Positions 1 to 8,228 of a stretch of DNA of 64,000 nt are shown in pieces. The stretch comes from Bradyrhizobium icense (GTDB taxonomy: Bacteria > Pseudomonadota > Alphaproteobacteria > Rhizobiales > Xanthobacteraceae): NCBI RefSeq assembly GCF_001693385.1, contig NZ_CP016428.1, forward strand, positions 248,001 through 312,000, read 5' to 3'. The stretch's first letter is position 1. Each line of letters begins with the position of its first letter. The notes under the pieces were generated by a model. That model ran no database searches and had not been told where the DNA came from. It saw only the letters and a program-made list of their open reading frames with translations. Made by a program: the position numbers and the translations under genes.

Positions 1-2
1 CC

Positions 3-557
3 GGTGGTATCGAAGGCCTGGAGGTCGAGCGGTTTGATGCCGCGATGGCGACGCTGGTGCGCAGCGTGATGCTCGGCATGAAGCATGCGGCGCCGTACAT
101 GCGCAAGCAGGGTTCCGGCAGCATCATCAACAACGGCAGCATTGCCGGCCGCCTCGCCGGCTTTTCGTCGTCGATGGTCTATAGCGCCGCGAAGGCCGCC
201 GTCATCCATCTCACCAAATGCGTGGCGATGGAACTCGGCGAAGCCAACATCCGCGTCAATTCGATTTCGCCCGGCGCGATCGCGACCGGCATTTTCGGCA
301 AGGCGCTGGGCCTGTCGGTGGAGGCTGCCGAAAAGACCCCGGCCGTGATGCGCGAGGTCTACAAGGCCGCGCAGCCGATTCCGCGCGCCGGCCTGCCCGA
401 AGATATCGCGCACGCCGCGGTGTTTCTGGCCAGCGACGAGTCCTCCTTCATCAACGGCCATGACCTTGTGGTCGACGGCGCCATGACCGGCGGCCGCAAC
501 TGGAGCCAGCAGCAGCAGGGCTATGTCACGCTGAAGAAGGCGTTCGATCAGGGTTAG
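3..557 (+). CDS. SDR family oxidoreductase (5'-truncated by window edge)
   Basis: This is the C-terminal two thirds of a short-chain dehydrogenase/reductase, an NAD(P)-dependent soluble enzyme; the substrate cannot be read from sequence. The frame is open to the first bases of the window, so the start lies outside. The catalytic Tyr-x3-Lys appears as YSAAK, preceded by the conserved Ser segment NNGSIAGRLAG, and followed by RVNSISPGAIATG, the usual cofactor-loop region. The C-terminal INGHDLVVDGAMTGG is the standard SDR ending. The downstream gene (cupin) is separated by a palindromic repeat, so no operon is evident. Confidence 0.93.
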   Translation, partial: GGIEGLEVERFDAAMATLVRSVMLGMKHAAPYMRKQGSGSIINNGSIAGRLAGFSSSMVYSAAKAAVIHLTKCVAMELGEANIRVNSISPGAIATGIFGKALGLSVEAAEKTPAVMREVYKAAQPIPRAGLPEDIAHAAVFLASDESSFINGHDLVVDGAMTGGRNWSQQQQGYVTLKKAFDQG

Positions 558-569
558 GGGTGAGGGGGT

Positions 570-693
570 GTCATTCCGGGGCGATGCGAAGCATTGAACT
601 ATGGTGCGCAATTGCGCACCTGAGAATCTCGAGATTCCCCGATGCGCAATTGCGCATCTGAGGTTCGGTGGTAACGCACCATCCCGGAATGAC
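570..693. repeat. Palindromic repeat element with three nested perfect palindromes
   Basis: The outer ends are inverted copies of GTCATTCCGGG. Inside lie three perfect palindromes in a row: 603-620 (GGTGCGCAATTGCGCACC), 624-637 (GAATCTCGAGATTC) and 641-658 (GATGCGCAATTGCGCATC). The layout resembles the dispersed intergenic repeats common in Bradyrhizobium-type genomes; it sits between two same-strand genes and may fold strongly in RNA. Confidence 0.75.
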
Positions 694-732
694 GGATGCA
701 AAAAGCTGACGCGCTTGGGAGAGACACGCAAA

Positions 733-1230
733 ATGTCTGCAGCATTCAGATTATCGCCGCCATCGGAAGGCCGCCCGTTCTATCTCGCCATCATCGCGGG
801 CCTGGCCTGCGCCTTCGTCATCGGCAAGGCGCTGCCATCGACGATGGACGCCGTCTCGGCGATCATCGAGCCGCTCTGCGCCAACAGCGTGACCGGTTCG
901 ACGCAGGATGTTGTCGAGCCGATCTCTTCGCATGCGCTGCCGAACGTGCCGGGCAAGCGCGTCACCATCGTGCGCGTGTTCTACGGCCCGGGCGGCTTTA
1001 CGCCTGCGCACCGGCATGCCGGCTCCGTCACCGCCTATGTCACCAAGGGCGAGATCCGCTCCCAGCTTGCCGGCGGCCCTGTCGAGACGTTCGGGGTCGG
1101 CCAGTCGTTTTTCGAGCCGCCCGGCTCGACCCATCTGGTCTCGGCCAATGCCAGCATGACCGAACCTGCAGAATTGATCGCGGTGTTCGTGGCCGATGAA
1201 GGCGCGCAGCTCACGACGCTGGTGAAGTAG
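733..1230 (+). CDS. Cupin domain protein with N-terminal membrane segment
   Basis: A protein of 165 residues. The ATG at 733 is preferred because a GGGAGAG ribosome site lies just upstream, and the longer reading frame would run back through the palindromic repeat. An N-terminal hydrophobic stretch (about residues 17-35) suggests a signal or membrane anchor. The rest is a single cupin barrel: the motif around PAHRHAGSVTAYVTKGEI carries the metal-binding histidines and glutamate, and PPGSTHLVSAN is the second cupin motif. Such small cupins bind a metal or small ligand; the substrate is unknown. It has no obvious operon partner. Confidence 0.85.
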   Translation: MSAAFRLSPPSEGRPFYLAIIAGLACAFVIGKALPSTMDAVSAIIEPLCANSVTGSTQDVVEPISSHALPNVPGKRVTIVRVFYGPGGFTPAHRHAGSVTAYVTKGEIRSQLAGGPVETFGVGQSFFEPPGSTHLVSANASMTEPAELIAVFVADEGAQLTTLVK

Positions 1231-1257
1231 GGGCGCTTTGCCCACCCTACACACGTA

Positions 1258-2634
1258 TCACACCGGCTTCACCAGCACCCGCAAGCCATCCCGCGGCTTC
1301 GGGATCGGCCACATCTGCCAGTCCGGCTTGTAGCCGGGCTCCAGCGACACCTCGAGATTCTGCAGGAAATGCCGCGCAAAGCATTTCGCCTGCATATAGG
1401 CAAAGTGCAGGCCGAGGCACATATGCGCGCCGCCGCCGTACGGCACCCACGCAAAACGATGGCGGTTGCGTTGCGCCTCGTCGGTGAAGCGCGTGGGGTC
1501 GAATTTCTCCGGCTCAGGCCAGATCTCCGGCATGTGGTGGGTGAACAGCGGATTGATGCCGACCATGGTGCCGGCCGGAATTGCATAGCCCTTGAAGGTG
1601 AAGTCCCGGATGGCGCGGCGCGGCATCGATGGCACCGGCGGCTTCAGCCGCAGCGCTTCCTTGAAGGCCATCTCGGTGACCTTCATCGCTTCGAGATTAT
1701 CGAACGTCGTGGGGGCGTCGGCGGCGGCGCCTAGGCTCGCAACCTCGTCGCGCAGCTTTTGCTGCCATTCCGGATGGGCGGCCAATTCCCCGACGAACGA
1801 GGTCAGCGACGAGGTCAGGGTGTCGTGCGCCGCCATCATCAGGAAACTCATATGGTCGACGATGTCCTGCGTCGAGAGCAGCGCGCCGTCCTCGTGGGTC
1901 GCCTGGCACAATTGCGAGAACAGATCGTCGCCGCCGCCCTTGGCACGGCGGATCGGAATCTGCTCGGAGAAATAGGCGACGATGCGCTTGCGGCCCTTGA
2001 CGCCGCGCGCCATCTGCGTGCCGGGCAGGGGTTTGCGGATCACGGCGACGGAAGCCGCTACCATGTCGACGAAGGCGCGCGTGATCTCGTCGACCTCGGG
2101 CCCGATGCCGGCGCCGAGAAAGGACGTCGCCGCGAGGTCGAGCGTGAGCTGCTTCATCGCCGGATAGAGCAGCATCGGTCCGGGCTGCGCCTTCCACTGC
2201 GCCACCCGCGCCGCAATGCCGGTATCGAGGTCGGCCAGATAGGACTTCATCGGCCCGGACTTGAATGCGACCGACAGCGCGCGCCGGTGCAGGCGATGCT
2301 CCTCGAAATCGAGCAGCATCAGCCCGCGCGGAAACAGCAGCCCGAGGATCCGGCCCCAGCCGAGCGTCGAGGAGAACTGCTTGGCCTGGTCGAAGAGGAC
2401 CAATTCATTCGCTTCGGGGCCGAGCAGTACCAGGCTGGTCTCGCCGAACAGATGACTGCGATAAACCAAGCCGTACTTCTTGGATTGCCGTTCGACCTGC
2501 CCCTTCGGGTCGGCGAGCACTTCCAGCGTCTTGCCGATCAACGGCCAGCCCTCGTCACCCGGAATATGCGTCAGCGAATTACGTCGCGGCGGGGTGAAGC
2601 TGTAGACGGGAGAGGCAATGCTCTGCATCGACAT
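1258..2634 (-). CDS. Cytochrome P450
   Basis: A haem-thiolate monooxygenase of 458 residues that would hydroxylate an unknown organic substrate using electrons from a ferredoxin/reductase not found here. Visible landmarks are the I-helix AAHDT (about 268-272), the K-helix ExxR as EALR (326-329), and the haem loop FAWVPYGGGAHMCLG with the axial cysteine at about 406. Start chosen at 2634 because GGAG lies eight bases upstream; an in-frame upstream ATG at 2667 has no such site. The N-terminus has no clear membrane anchor, consistent with a soluble bacterial P450. The overall look is nearest to CYP120/CYP26-like enzymes, but that subfamily placement is a guess. Confidence 0.95.
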   Translation of the reverse strand: MSMQSIASPVYSFTPPRRNSLTHIPGDEGWPLIGKTLEVLADPKGQVERQSKKYGLVYRSHLFGETSLVLLGPEANELVLFDQAKQFSSTLGWGRILGLLFPRGLMLLDFEEHRLHRRALSVAFKSGPMKSYLADLDTGIAARVAQWKAQPGPMLLYPAMKQLTLDLAATSFLGAGIGPEVDEITRAFVDMVAASVAVIRKPLPGTQMARGVKGRKRIVAYFSEQIPIRRAKGGGDDLFSQLCQATHEDGALLSTQDIVDHMSFLMMAAHDTLTSSLTSFVGELAAHPEWQQKLRDEVASLGAAADAPTTFDNLEAMKVTEMAFKEALRLKPPVPSMPRRAIRDFTFKGYAIPAGTMVGINPLFTHHMPEIWPEPEKFDPTRFTDEAQRNRHRFAWVPYGGGAHMCLGLHFAYMQAKCFARHFLQNLEVSLEPGYKPDWQMWPIPKPRDGLRVLVKPV

Positions 2635-2801
2635 GGCAATCGCTCCGGTTGAGCCTCGGATTCGCAAATATTATCCACCGTGTCGGCGGCTTTGTCGCGG
2701 CCTTAAATGTCGCCACGCGGCCCGGGCTTAGCCGTTTCGGGCAATAAGTCTTTGTTTTGTTGCGGCAAAGCATGTGTCCGCTGGCGGTAAAGCTGCCGGT
2801 T

Positions 2802-2915
2802 CCGTCATTGCGAGGAAGCGACGACTTGTCCGCCGAAGCTCAACGCGCAGGCGGAAGCAATCCATGCCCCCCTTTGTGGCACTATGGATGCTTCGCTAAC
2901 GCTCGCAATGACGGG
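2802..2915. repeat. Dispersed repeat with inverted CGTCATTGCGAG ends
   Basis: The segment begins CCGTCATTGCGAGG and ends with its inverse, CTCGCAATGACGG. A second inner pair (GAAGCAATCCAT / ATGGATGCTTCG) makes a long imperfect hairpin. It fills most of the roughly 310-base gap between the P450 start and the end of the next gene; the remaining bases between 2635 and 2800 show no gene and probably hold the P450 promoter. Confidence 0.7.
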
Positions 2916-2944
2916 GCAAGATATCGTCGTCCCTCACGAAACCG

Positions 2945-4186
2945 TCACGCCTTGCGCTTCGCGGCTTCCTTCTGCAGGTCCGGCGCGTTGACGGTCGGGA
3001 TCGCGACCCGGCCGGGACCGGTGTGCTGCAAGGCAGCGGCGGCCTTTTCGTTTTCCATGATCTTGGCCATCACCGCCTGGCCCGCGCGATCGAACACCGC
3101 GCGGTTCTCGATCAGGAATTTTTGCGACTCGCGCAGTTTTGCGACATAGCCGTTGATCTCCGGAATCACGTAGCGCGCGACCATGTCCCAGCTTCGGCGC
3201 GTGTTCTCCGGATTGGCCCAGTCGTGCACGAAGCCGATGATGGCGCCGACGCCGCCCGAGACGTGCATCAAATTCTTGATGGTCTTGACCAAATCGTCCG
3301 GCGTGCCGATGGTGGAGGCGGCATTTTCGCCGCCGGCGGTTTTCTCGATGGCATCCTCCGGCGAGGTGAACGGCTCCAGGCCCGGCCGCTGCAGCGTGCG
3401 GACATTATATTCGTTGTGCCAGCGCATCAGGCCTGGACCGGCCTCGCGCTGTGCCTGTTCGCGCGTCTCGGCGATATGCCAGCTCAAGAGTACGCGCCAG
3501 TCCGAACGGCTCACGGTGGTGCCGGCCTTCTTGGCGGCATCCTCGGCAAAGCCCCACTGCGTCGGCAGCGCCATCAGGCCCTGCGTCGACATCGATCCGA
3601 GCGAGATGATGCCGATGCCGTATTTGCCCGCGAGCGTCATGCCGGACGGCGAAATCTGCGACGCCACCACGCAGGGCATCTCTTCCTGCAGCGGCAGCAA
3701 TTGCAGCGCGGCGTCCTGCATGGTGAACCAGTCGCTCCTGGCGGTGACGCGCTCGCCCTTGAACAGACGGCGGATGATGGCGAGGGCCTCGTCTTGACGG
3801 TCGCGCTGGGTCATCGGATCGATGCCGAGCGTGTGCGCGTCGGAGGCGAGCGCGCCCGGACCGGAGCCGAAGATGGCGCGGCCACCCGTCATCCAGTCGA
3901 GTTGCACCATGCGCTGCGCAACGTTGTAGGGATGGTGATAGGGCAGCGAGACCACGCCGGTGCCGAGCTTGATGCGCTTGGTGCGCTCGCCGGCAGCCGC
4001 CAGAAACATTTCCGGCGAGGCGATCATTTCCCAGCCCGAGGAATGGTGCTCGCCGCACCAGAACTCGTCGAAGCCGAGCGCATCGATCTGTTCGACGAAG
4101 TCGAGGTCGCGGCGGAACTGCAGCAACGGATGCTCGCCGATCGGATGATGCGGGGCGAGAAAGGCTCCGAATTTCAGGCGTGCCAT
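2945..4186 (-). CDS. LLM-class flavin-dependent monooxygenase
   Basis: A luciferase-like TIM-barrel monooxygenase of 413 residues, expected to use reduced FMN from a separate reductase and O2. The N-terminus (MARLKFGAFLAPHHPIGEHP) and the segment GFDEFWCGEHHSSG are typical, as are KLGTGVVSLPYHHPYNVA and GRAIFGSGPGA. It resembles limonene- or alkanal-type members. Substrate unknown, but the P450 and SDR nearby suggest a terpene or aliphatic catabolic context. It is not closely coupled to the P450 because a repeat element separates them. Confidence 0.92.
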   Translation of the reverse strand: MARLKFGAFLAPHHPIGEHPLLQFRRDLDFVEQIDALGFDEFWCGEHHSSGWEMIASPEMFLAAAGERTKRIKLGTGVVSLPYHHPYNVAQRMVQLDWMTGGRAIFGSGPGALASDAHTLGIDPMTQRDRQDEALAIIRRLFKGERVTARSDWFTMQDAALQLLPLQEEMPCVVASQISPSGMTLAGKYGIGIISLGSMSTQGLMALPTQWGFAEDAAKKAGTTVSRSDWRVLLSWHIAETREQAQREAGPGLMRWHNEYNVRTLQRPGLEPFTSPEDAIEKTAGGENAASTIGTPDDLVKTIKNLMHVSGGVGAIIGFVHDWANPENTRRSWDMVARYVIPEINGYVAKLRESQKFLIENRAVFDRAGQAVMAKIMENEKAAAALQHTGPGRVAIPTVNAPDLQKEAAKRKA

Positions 4187-4334
4187 GGGGTTTTCTCTCC
4201 GGATTTATTGTTCTTTGAAGCGCTCGGCGCCAAGGGTACGGGGTGGGCCTTAGCAAGGCAATGCTCGTCAGCCCGCCGCCAGTGCATGGATGTCGCGCGG
4301 AGTCGGCTGACTTACCGTGGCCCGGAATTCGTGA

Positions 4335-4589
4335 GCCTTCCCGGCTGAATTGGTGCTCGCAACCGTCGTTGCGGCGCAGTTCATGTTCGGGGTCGATACC
4401 TTCAACCTCAACGTCGCGATCCCGACCATCGCGGCCGAGCTTCACGCGAGTTTGCGGATGACTCGCGTTCGCGCTTGTTCGGCGTCTACGGCATTGTGCT
4501 CGGACTTGCCGGCCCTACTCATTGCGTGCGCGCTGTCGATCATCGCCTGCGCCGCATTCCTGACATGGATGCGTCAGGTCACAGGATGA
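4335..4589 (+). pseudogene. Decayed MFS transporter fragment
   Basis: The frame reads LVLATVVAAQFMFGVDTFN then LNVAIPTIAAEL, the first membrane helix of a DHA2-type major facilitator. It then slips: FGVYGIVLGLAGP is legible in another frame around 4478-4520, and the original frame ends in LLIACALSIIACAAFLTWMR, which looks like a last helix. Only about 80 residues remain of a protein that is normally near 450-500, so most of the middle has been deleted and there is at least one frameshift. Confidence 0.6.
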
Positions 4590-4716
4590 CAAATTAACGT
4601 CAACTGCCGAAATTTGATTGTGGGGAATGACAGTGCACGGCCTTTTTATTTTGCAGTGCAACAACTATCTGTTCTGGGTAAGCGTGATTTAAAAGCAATC
4701 GCCCCAGGAGCTTTCG

Positions 4717-5928
4717 TTGTCACTCGCCAAGAACGTCGAATTCTTGCGTCATTTCCCGAAGCTGAACGGGTTCAATGGCTTGGGAATCTATGGCCGAAGC
4801 ACATCGCCCGGGGCCGGCAGTCCGCTCGTCGAAATCAGTGGTTTCGGCACCAATCCCGGCGCGCTCAAAATGTTTGCGTTTGTGCCGGAGCAATTGTTGC
4901 CCACGCGCGCCCTTGTGGTCGTGCTGCATGGCTGCGGCCAGACCGCGGCCGGCTATGATTTGGGCACCGGCTGGTCGACGCTCGCCAAACGATACGGCTT
5001 TGCGTTGCTGATGCCAGAGCAGCAGGCGTCGAACAACGCCAACACCTGCTTCAACTGGTTCAACCCGGGCGACATCGCACGCGGCCGCGGCGAAGCGGCT
5101 TCGATCCGGCAGATGATCGCGCGCATGGTCGCCGATCACAAACTCGATCCGCGCCGTATCTTCATCACCGGGCTTTCCGCCGGCGGCGCGATGACGTCGG
5201 TGATGCTGGCGACCTATCCGGAAGTGTTCGCGGGCGGCGCCATCATCGCCGGTCTCCCCTACGGCATCGCCAGCAACGTCCGCGAAGCGCTTGGCGGCAT
5301 GATGCAGTCGACGCCGCGCCCCGCCGCCAGGCTGGGCGATCTGGTGCGCAAGGCCTCCAAGCACAGGGGACCATGGCCGAAGGTGTCGGTATGGCACGGC
5401 AGCGCCGACCGCACCGTCAACCCGGGCAACGCAAACGAGATCGTCAAGCAGTGGCTCAATGTCCACGATCTGCCGGCGGCGCCGATGTCGACCGGAGACG
5501 TCGACGGCCATCCGCGCGAAATCTGGTGGAATGACGACGGCGAGACGGTGGTCGAATCCTACACCATCACCGACATGGCCCACGGCACGCCGCTGGGGCT
5601 TGCCGGCAATGACGAGCGTTACGGCGCGGAGGGCGCGTTCCTGATCGAGGCGGGAATTTCCTCGTCGTATCACATCGCCAATTTTTTCGGTCTGACCGAG
5701 CGCGTCAGTCCTGCCGGCGAAGCGGCCAGGCCGGCGCAGGCGCCGAAGGTCGTTCCGTCGACTGCCACGGAATCCCTGCAGTCGTCCGATCTCGCCGCGA
5801 GACTCTGGTCGAGGACCCACAAGCCGGTCCGCGAACACAAGCCGGCGCCGCGCGAACCGAAGCGTCGCGGCATCGATGTCGGCGGCGTCATCACCCGCGC
5901 GCTGACGGCCGCGGGCCTGATGAAGTAG
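4717..5928 (+). CDS. PHB depolymerase family esterase
   Basis: An alpha/beta-hydrolase of 403 residues of the extracellular-type PHB depolymerase/feruloyl-esterase family. The oxyanion region is VVVLHGCGQ, the lipase box is GLSAGG with serine near 154, the acid is in WHGSADRTVNPGN (Asp about 231) and the histidine in MAHGTPLG (about 289). The start codon is TTG, supported by CAGGAG seven bases upstream. No clear signal peptide is visible despite the usually secreted family. The C-terminal 60 residues are Pro/Arg/Lys-rich and look disordered. The upstream 120 bases are noticeably AT-rich and may carry the promoter. Confidence 0.9.
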   Translation: MSLAKNVEFLRHFPKLNGFNGLGIYGRSTSPGAGSPLVEISGFGTNPGALKMFAFVPEQLLPTRALVVVLHGCGQTAAGYDLGTGWSTLAKRYGFALLMPEQQASNNANTCFNWFNPGDIARGRGEAASIRQMIARMVADHKLDPRRIFITGLSAGGAMTSVMLATYPEVFAGGAIIAGLPYGIASNVREALGGMMQSTPRPAARLGDLVRKASKHRGPWPKVSVWHGSADRTVNPGNANEIVKQWLNVHDLPAAPMSTGDVDGHPREIWWNDDGETVVESYTITDMAHGTPLGLAGNDERYGAEGAFLIEAGISSSYHIANFFGLTERVSPAGEAARPAQAPKVVPSTATESLQSSDLAARLWSRTHKPVREHKPAPREPKRRGIDVGGVITRALTAAGLMK

Positions 5929-5962
5929 CCGGACATCACAGCGTCAGGCGGATAATTTCAGC

Positions 5963-6631
5963 TCACATCCCGTCGGTAAGGAACGGATTGGTCAGCCGCT
6001 CCTGGCCGAGGCTGGAGCCGGCGCCATGGCCGCAGATGAAGCCGACGTCGTCGCCGAGCGGCAACAGCTTCTCCTTGATCGAACTGATCAGCGTGGCGTG
6101 GCTGCCGCCGGGCAAGTCGGTACGTCCGACCGAGCCGTTGAACAAGACATCGCCGACATGGGCGAAGCGCAATTCCCTGTTGAAGAACACGACGCTGCCC
6201 GGCGAGTGGCCGGGGCAGTGCAGGATGTCGAAGGTGAGTTCGCCGATCGAGACCTGATCGCCTTCGTCGAGCCAGCGGTCCGGCCCGAAATTGCGCACCC
6301 CCGTCATGCCGAAGCGCTCGCCGCTCGAGACGACGTTGTCGAGCAGGAACTTGTCGGCGATATGCGGGCCCTCGATTTTCACCTGCAGCGCATCGCGCAA
6401 GTCGGCGGCGCCGCCGACATGATCGATATGGCCGTGCGTCAGCCAGATCTTCTCGACCGTGACGCCGGTTTGCTTGATCGCCTCCAGGATCTTGGGAACA
6501 TCCCCGCCGGGATCGATCACCACGGCCTTCTTGGAAGGTTCGTGCCAGATGATGGTGCAATTCTGCTCGAACAGCGTCACCGGCACGATCATCGCGCCGG
6601 CCTTCGCCTGGGTATCGGTTTTGTCATCCAT
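5963..6631 (-). CDS. MBL-fold metallo-hydrolase (glyoxalase II-like, YcbL type)
   Basis: A metallo-beta-lactamase-fold hydrolase of 222 residues. The metal site is THGHIDHVGG (His66, His68, Asp70, His71), followed by CPGHSPGSVVFF and FICGHGAGSS, which supply the remaining ligands. The length and the QNCTIIW start match the short glyoxalase-II-like YcbL proteins, which hydrolyse S-lactoylglutathione or related thioesters in the cytoplasm. The true substrate is not determined. Transcribed toward the esterase and ending only 34 bases from it. Confidence 0.92.
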   Translation of the reverse strand: MDDKTDTQAKAGAMIVPVTLFEQNCTIIWHEPSKKAVVIDPGGDVPKILEAIKQTGVTVEKIWLTHGHIDHVGGAADLRDALQVKIEGPHIADKFLLDNVVSSGERFGMTGVRNFGPDRWLDEGDQVSIGELTFDILHCPGHSPGSVVFFNRELRFAHVGDVLFNGSVGRTDLPGGSHATLISSIKEKLLPLGDDVGFICGHGAGSSLGQERLTNPFLTDGM

Positions 6632-6750
6632 AAGGGCAACATATTCATCCCGTGTAGGGGGTCAACACGGGTTTGCAATCGGCAGGTAACCGGCATGCCA
6701 CCTACACGGCTCCGTGATAGGTTGTTTCGGCTTCAGCAGTTGGGAGTTCC

Positions 6751-7566
6751 ATGAGCAAGGCTTCTGCATCGCCGCTGGTCGGGCCTCGCACCACGGTTCG
6801 CGCCTTCTTTGTCAGCGATCGGCTGAATACGTCGGGCCTCGAGCGCGGCGATGTCCTTGCCACCACACCGCTTGCGTTTCGCGTCAATGAGAATGGCGTC
6901 GCGATTCTCTTCCGCTATGGCGTGGTGGTCCTGATCGGACTGAATGCGCTGGAAGAGGAGGAATTCCTTCGCGGTCTCGATAAGCGCATGACCGGGAAGT
7001 TTACAAGACGTGACGAGGAAATCGCCATCATCGAGCTGGCCCCGGAAAGGGAGGACCAGATTCCGCCCGGCGGCCCCATCTGCCTGCAAAGCCTTTCGGC
7101 CGAGCGGTTGATTCTGATCGGCGAGGCGCTGGCGAAGAGCGTCGTTCTGGCTCGGCACGAACGCGAGGTTGCCAGCGTCTTCGACACGACCGAACCGTTC
7201 GCGCGGGAATTGGCACAGAGCGGGCGTATGCGCGGCAGCCGTCGCTCGATCCTGAAAAATATCGGCAACGCGCTTCTGGTACGGCATCGGGTGTCGGGGC
7301 CGGTCGAGGTGGAAGAGAAACCCGACGTGCTCTGGGACAAGCCGCATCTGGAGCGGCTGTATGCCCGGCTGGAGGACGAGTACGAGCTCAAGGAGCGATC
7401 GGAATCGCTCAACGGCAAGCTCGCCGTGATCGCCGAGAGCGCGCAGGTGTTGACCGATATCATCGACACCCGTCGCTCGCTTCGGCTCGAAGTGATTATC
7501 GTGCTCCTGATCCTGTTCGAGGTTCTGGTGACGATCTACCAGCTTGCGATGGGCCGGCACCCCTGA
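6751..7566 (+). CDS. RMD1/YagE (DUF155) family membrane protein
   Basis: A protein of 271 residues of the DUF155 family, known from yeast Rmd1 and bacterial YagE; the molecular role is unknown. The N-terminal two thirds is soluble alpha/beta; a helical stretch (about 205-245, ERLYARLEDEYELKERSES) looks coiled-coil; a single C-terminal helix LEVIIVLLILFEVLVTIYQL anchors it in the membrane, as in the family. GGAG sits eight bases before the ATG. The gene is divergent from the MBL hydrolase with about 120 bases between them. Confidence 0.88.
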   Translation: MSKASASPLVGPRTTVRAFFVSDRLNTSGLERGDVLATTPLAFRVNENGVAILFRYGVVVLIGLNALEEEEFLRGLDKRMTGKFTRRDEEIAIIELAPEREDQIPPGGPICLQSLSAERLILIGEALAKSVVLARHEREVASVFDTTEPFARELAQSGRMRGSRRSILKNIGNALLVRHRVSGPVEVEEKPDVLWDKPHLERLYARLEDEYELKERSESLNGKLAVIAESAQVLTDIIDTRRSLRLEVIIVLLILFEVLVTIYQLAMGRHP

Positions 7567-7645
7567 GCTTTGTCGTCCCGGCCAGGCGAACGCTGAGCCG
7601 GGACCCATATGTGGACGGCCCGGAATCGGCTAAGGTTCGAGCACC

Positions 7646-8131
7646 ATGGAATCACCCGCCCGCCAGATCAGCCTTGTGCCCGCGCCGGACCGCCGCCAGT
7701 CCGAGACGGCGCTGGCGATCGCGCGCGGCACCGCGCGGCTGCTACGGTCGCTCGGCTTTTCCTGCGTCAGCGAATTGCCGCTGCCGTCGGGCCGGCGCGC
7801 CGATCTGGTGGCGCTGAACGAGAAGGGCGAGATCTGGATCGTCGAGATCAAGTCGTCGGTCGAAGATCTGCGCGCCGACCAGAAATGGCAGGACTACCGG
7901 ATGCATTGCGACCGGCTGTTCTTTGCCTTCACGCAGGATCTGCCGTGCGAGATTTTCCCAGAGGACACCGGCCTGATCATCGCCGACGCCTATGGCGCAC
8001 ACCTGCATTGCGAGGCGCCCGAACATCGCCTGCCGGCGGCCACGCGCAAATCGATGACGGTGCGCTTTGCGATGGCGGCTGCGCAACGGATCAACCGGTT
8101 GGTCGATCCGCAGGGGCATGGAGAGTTTTAG
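7646..8131 (+). CDS. mmcB: MmcB family DNA repair protein
   Basis: A DUF2159/MmcB protein of 161 residues, linked to DNA damage repair in Caulobacter. It shows a PD-(D/E)xK nuclease-like core: GRRADLVAL supplies the Asp and IWIVEIKSS the E-x-K. The C-terminal half ends RINRLVDPQGHGEF. The gene is complete and intact. A degenerate copy of its last third occurs about 2 kb downstream, beyond the SulP gene, so the locus has been duplicated or rearranged. Confidence 0.9.
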   Translation: MESPARQISLVPAPDRRQSETALAIARGTARLLRSLGFSCVSELPLPSGRRADLVALNEKGEIWIVEIKSSVEDLRADQKWQDYRMHCDRLFFAFTQDLPCEIFPEDTGLIIADAYGAHLHCEAPEHRLPAATRKSMTVRFAMAAAQRINRLVDPQGHGEF

Positions 8132-8228
8132 ACCGAGAAGAAAGGCGCGCCGACTCAAATCCGCAATTCGAGGGAGCGCCTGCCAAATTCAGACCACGAA
8201 AAAGGCGGGCCGCCCGGTATATGAGACC

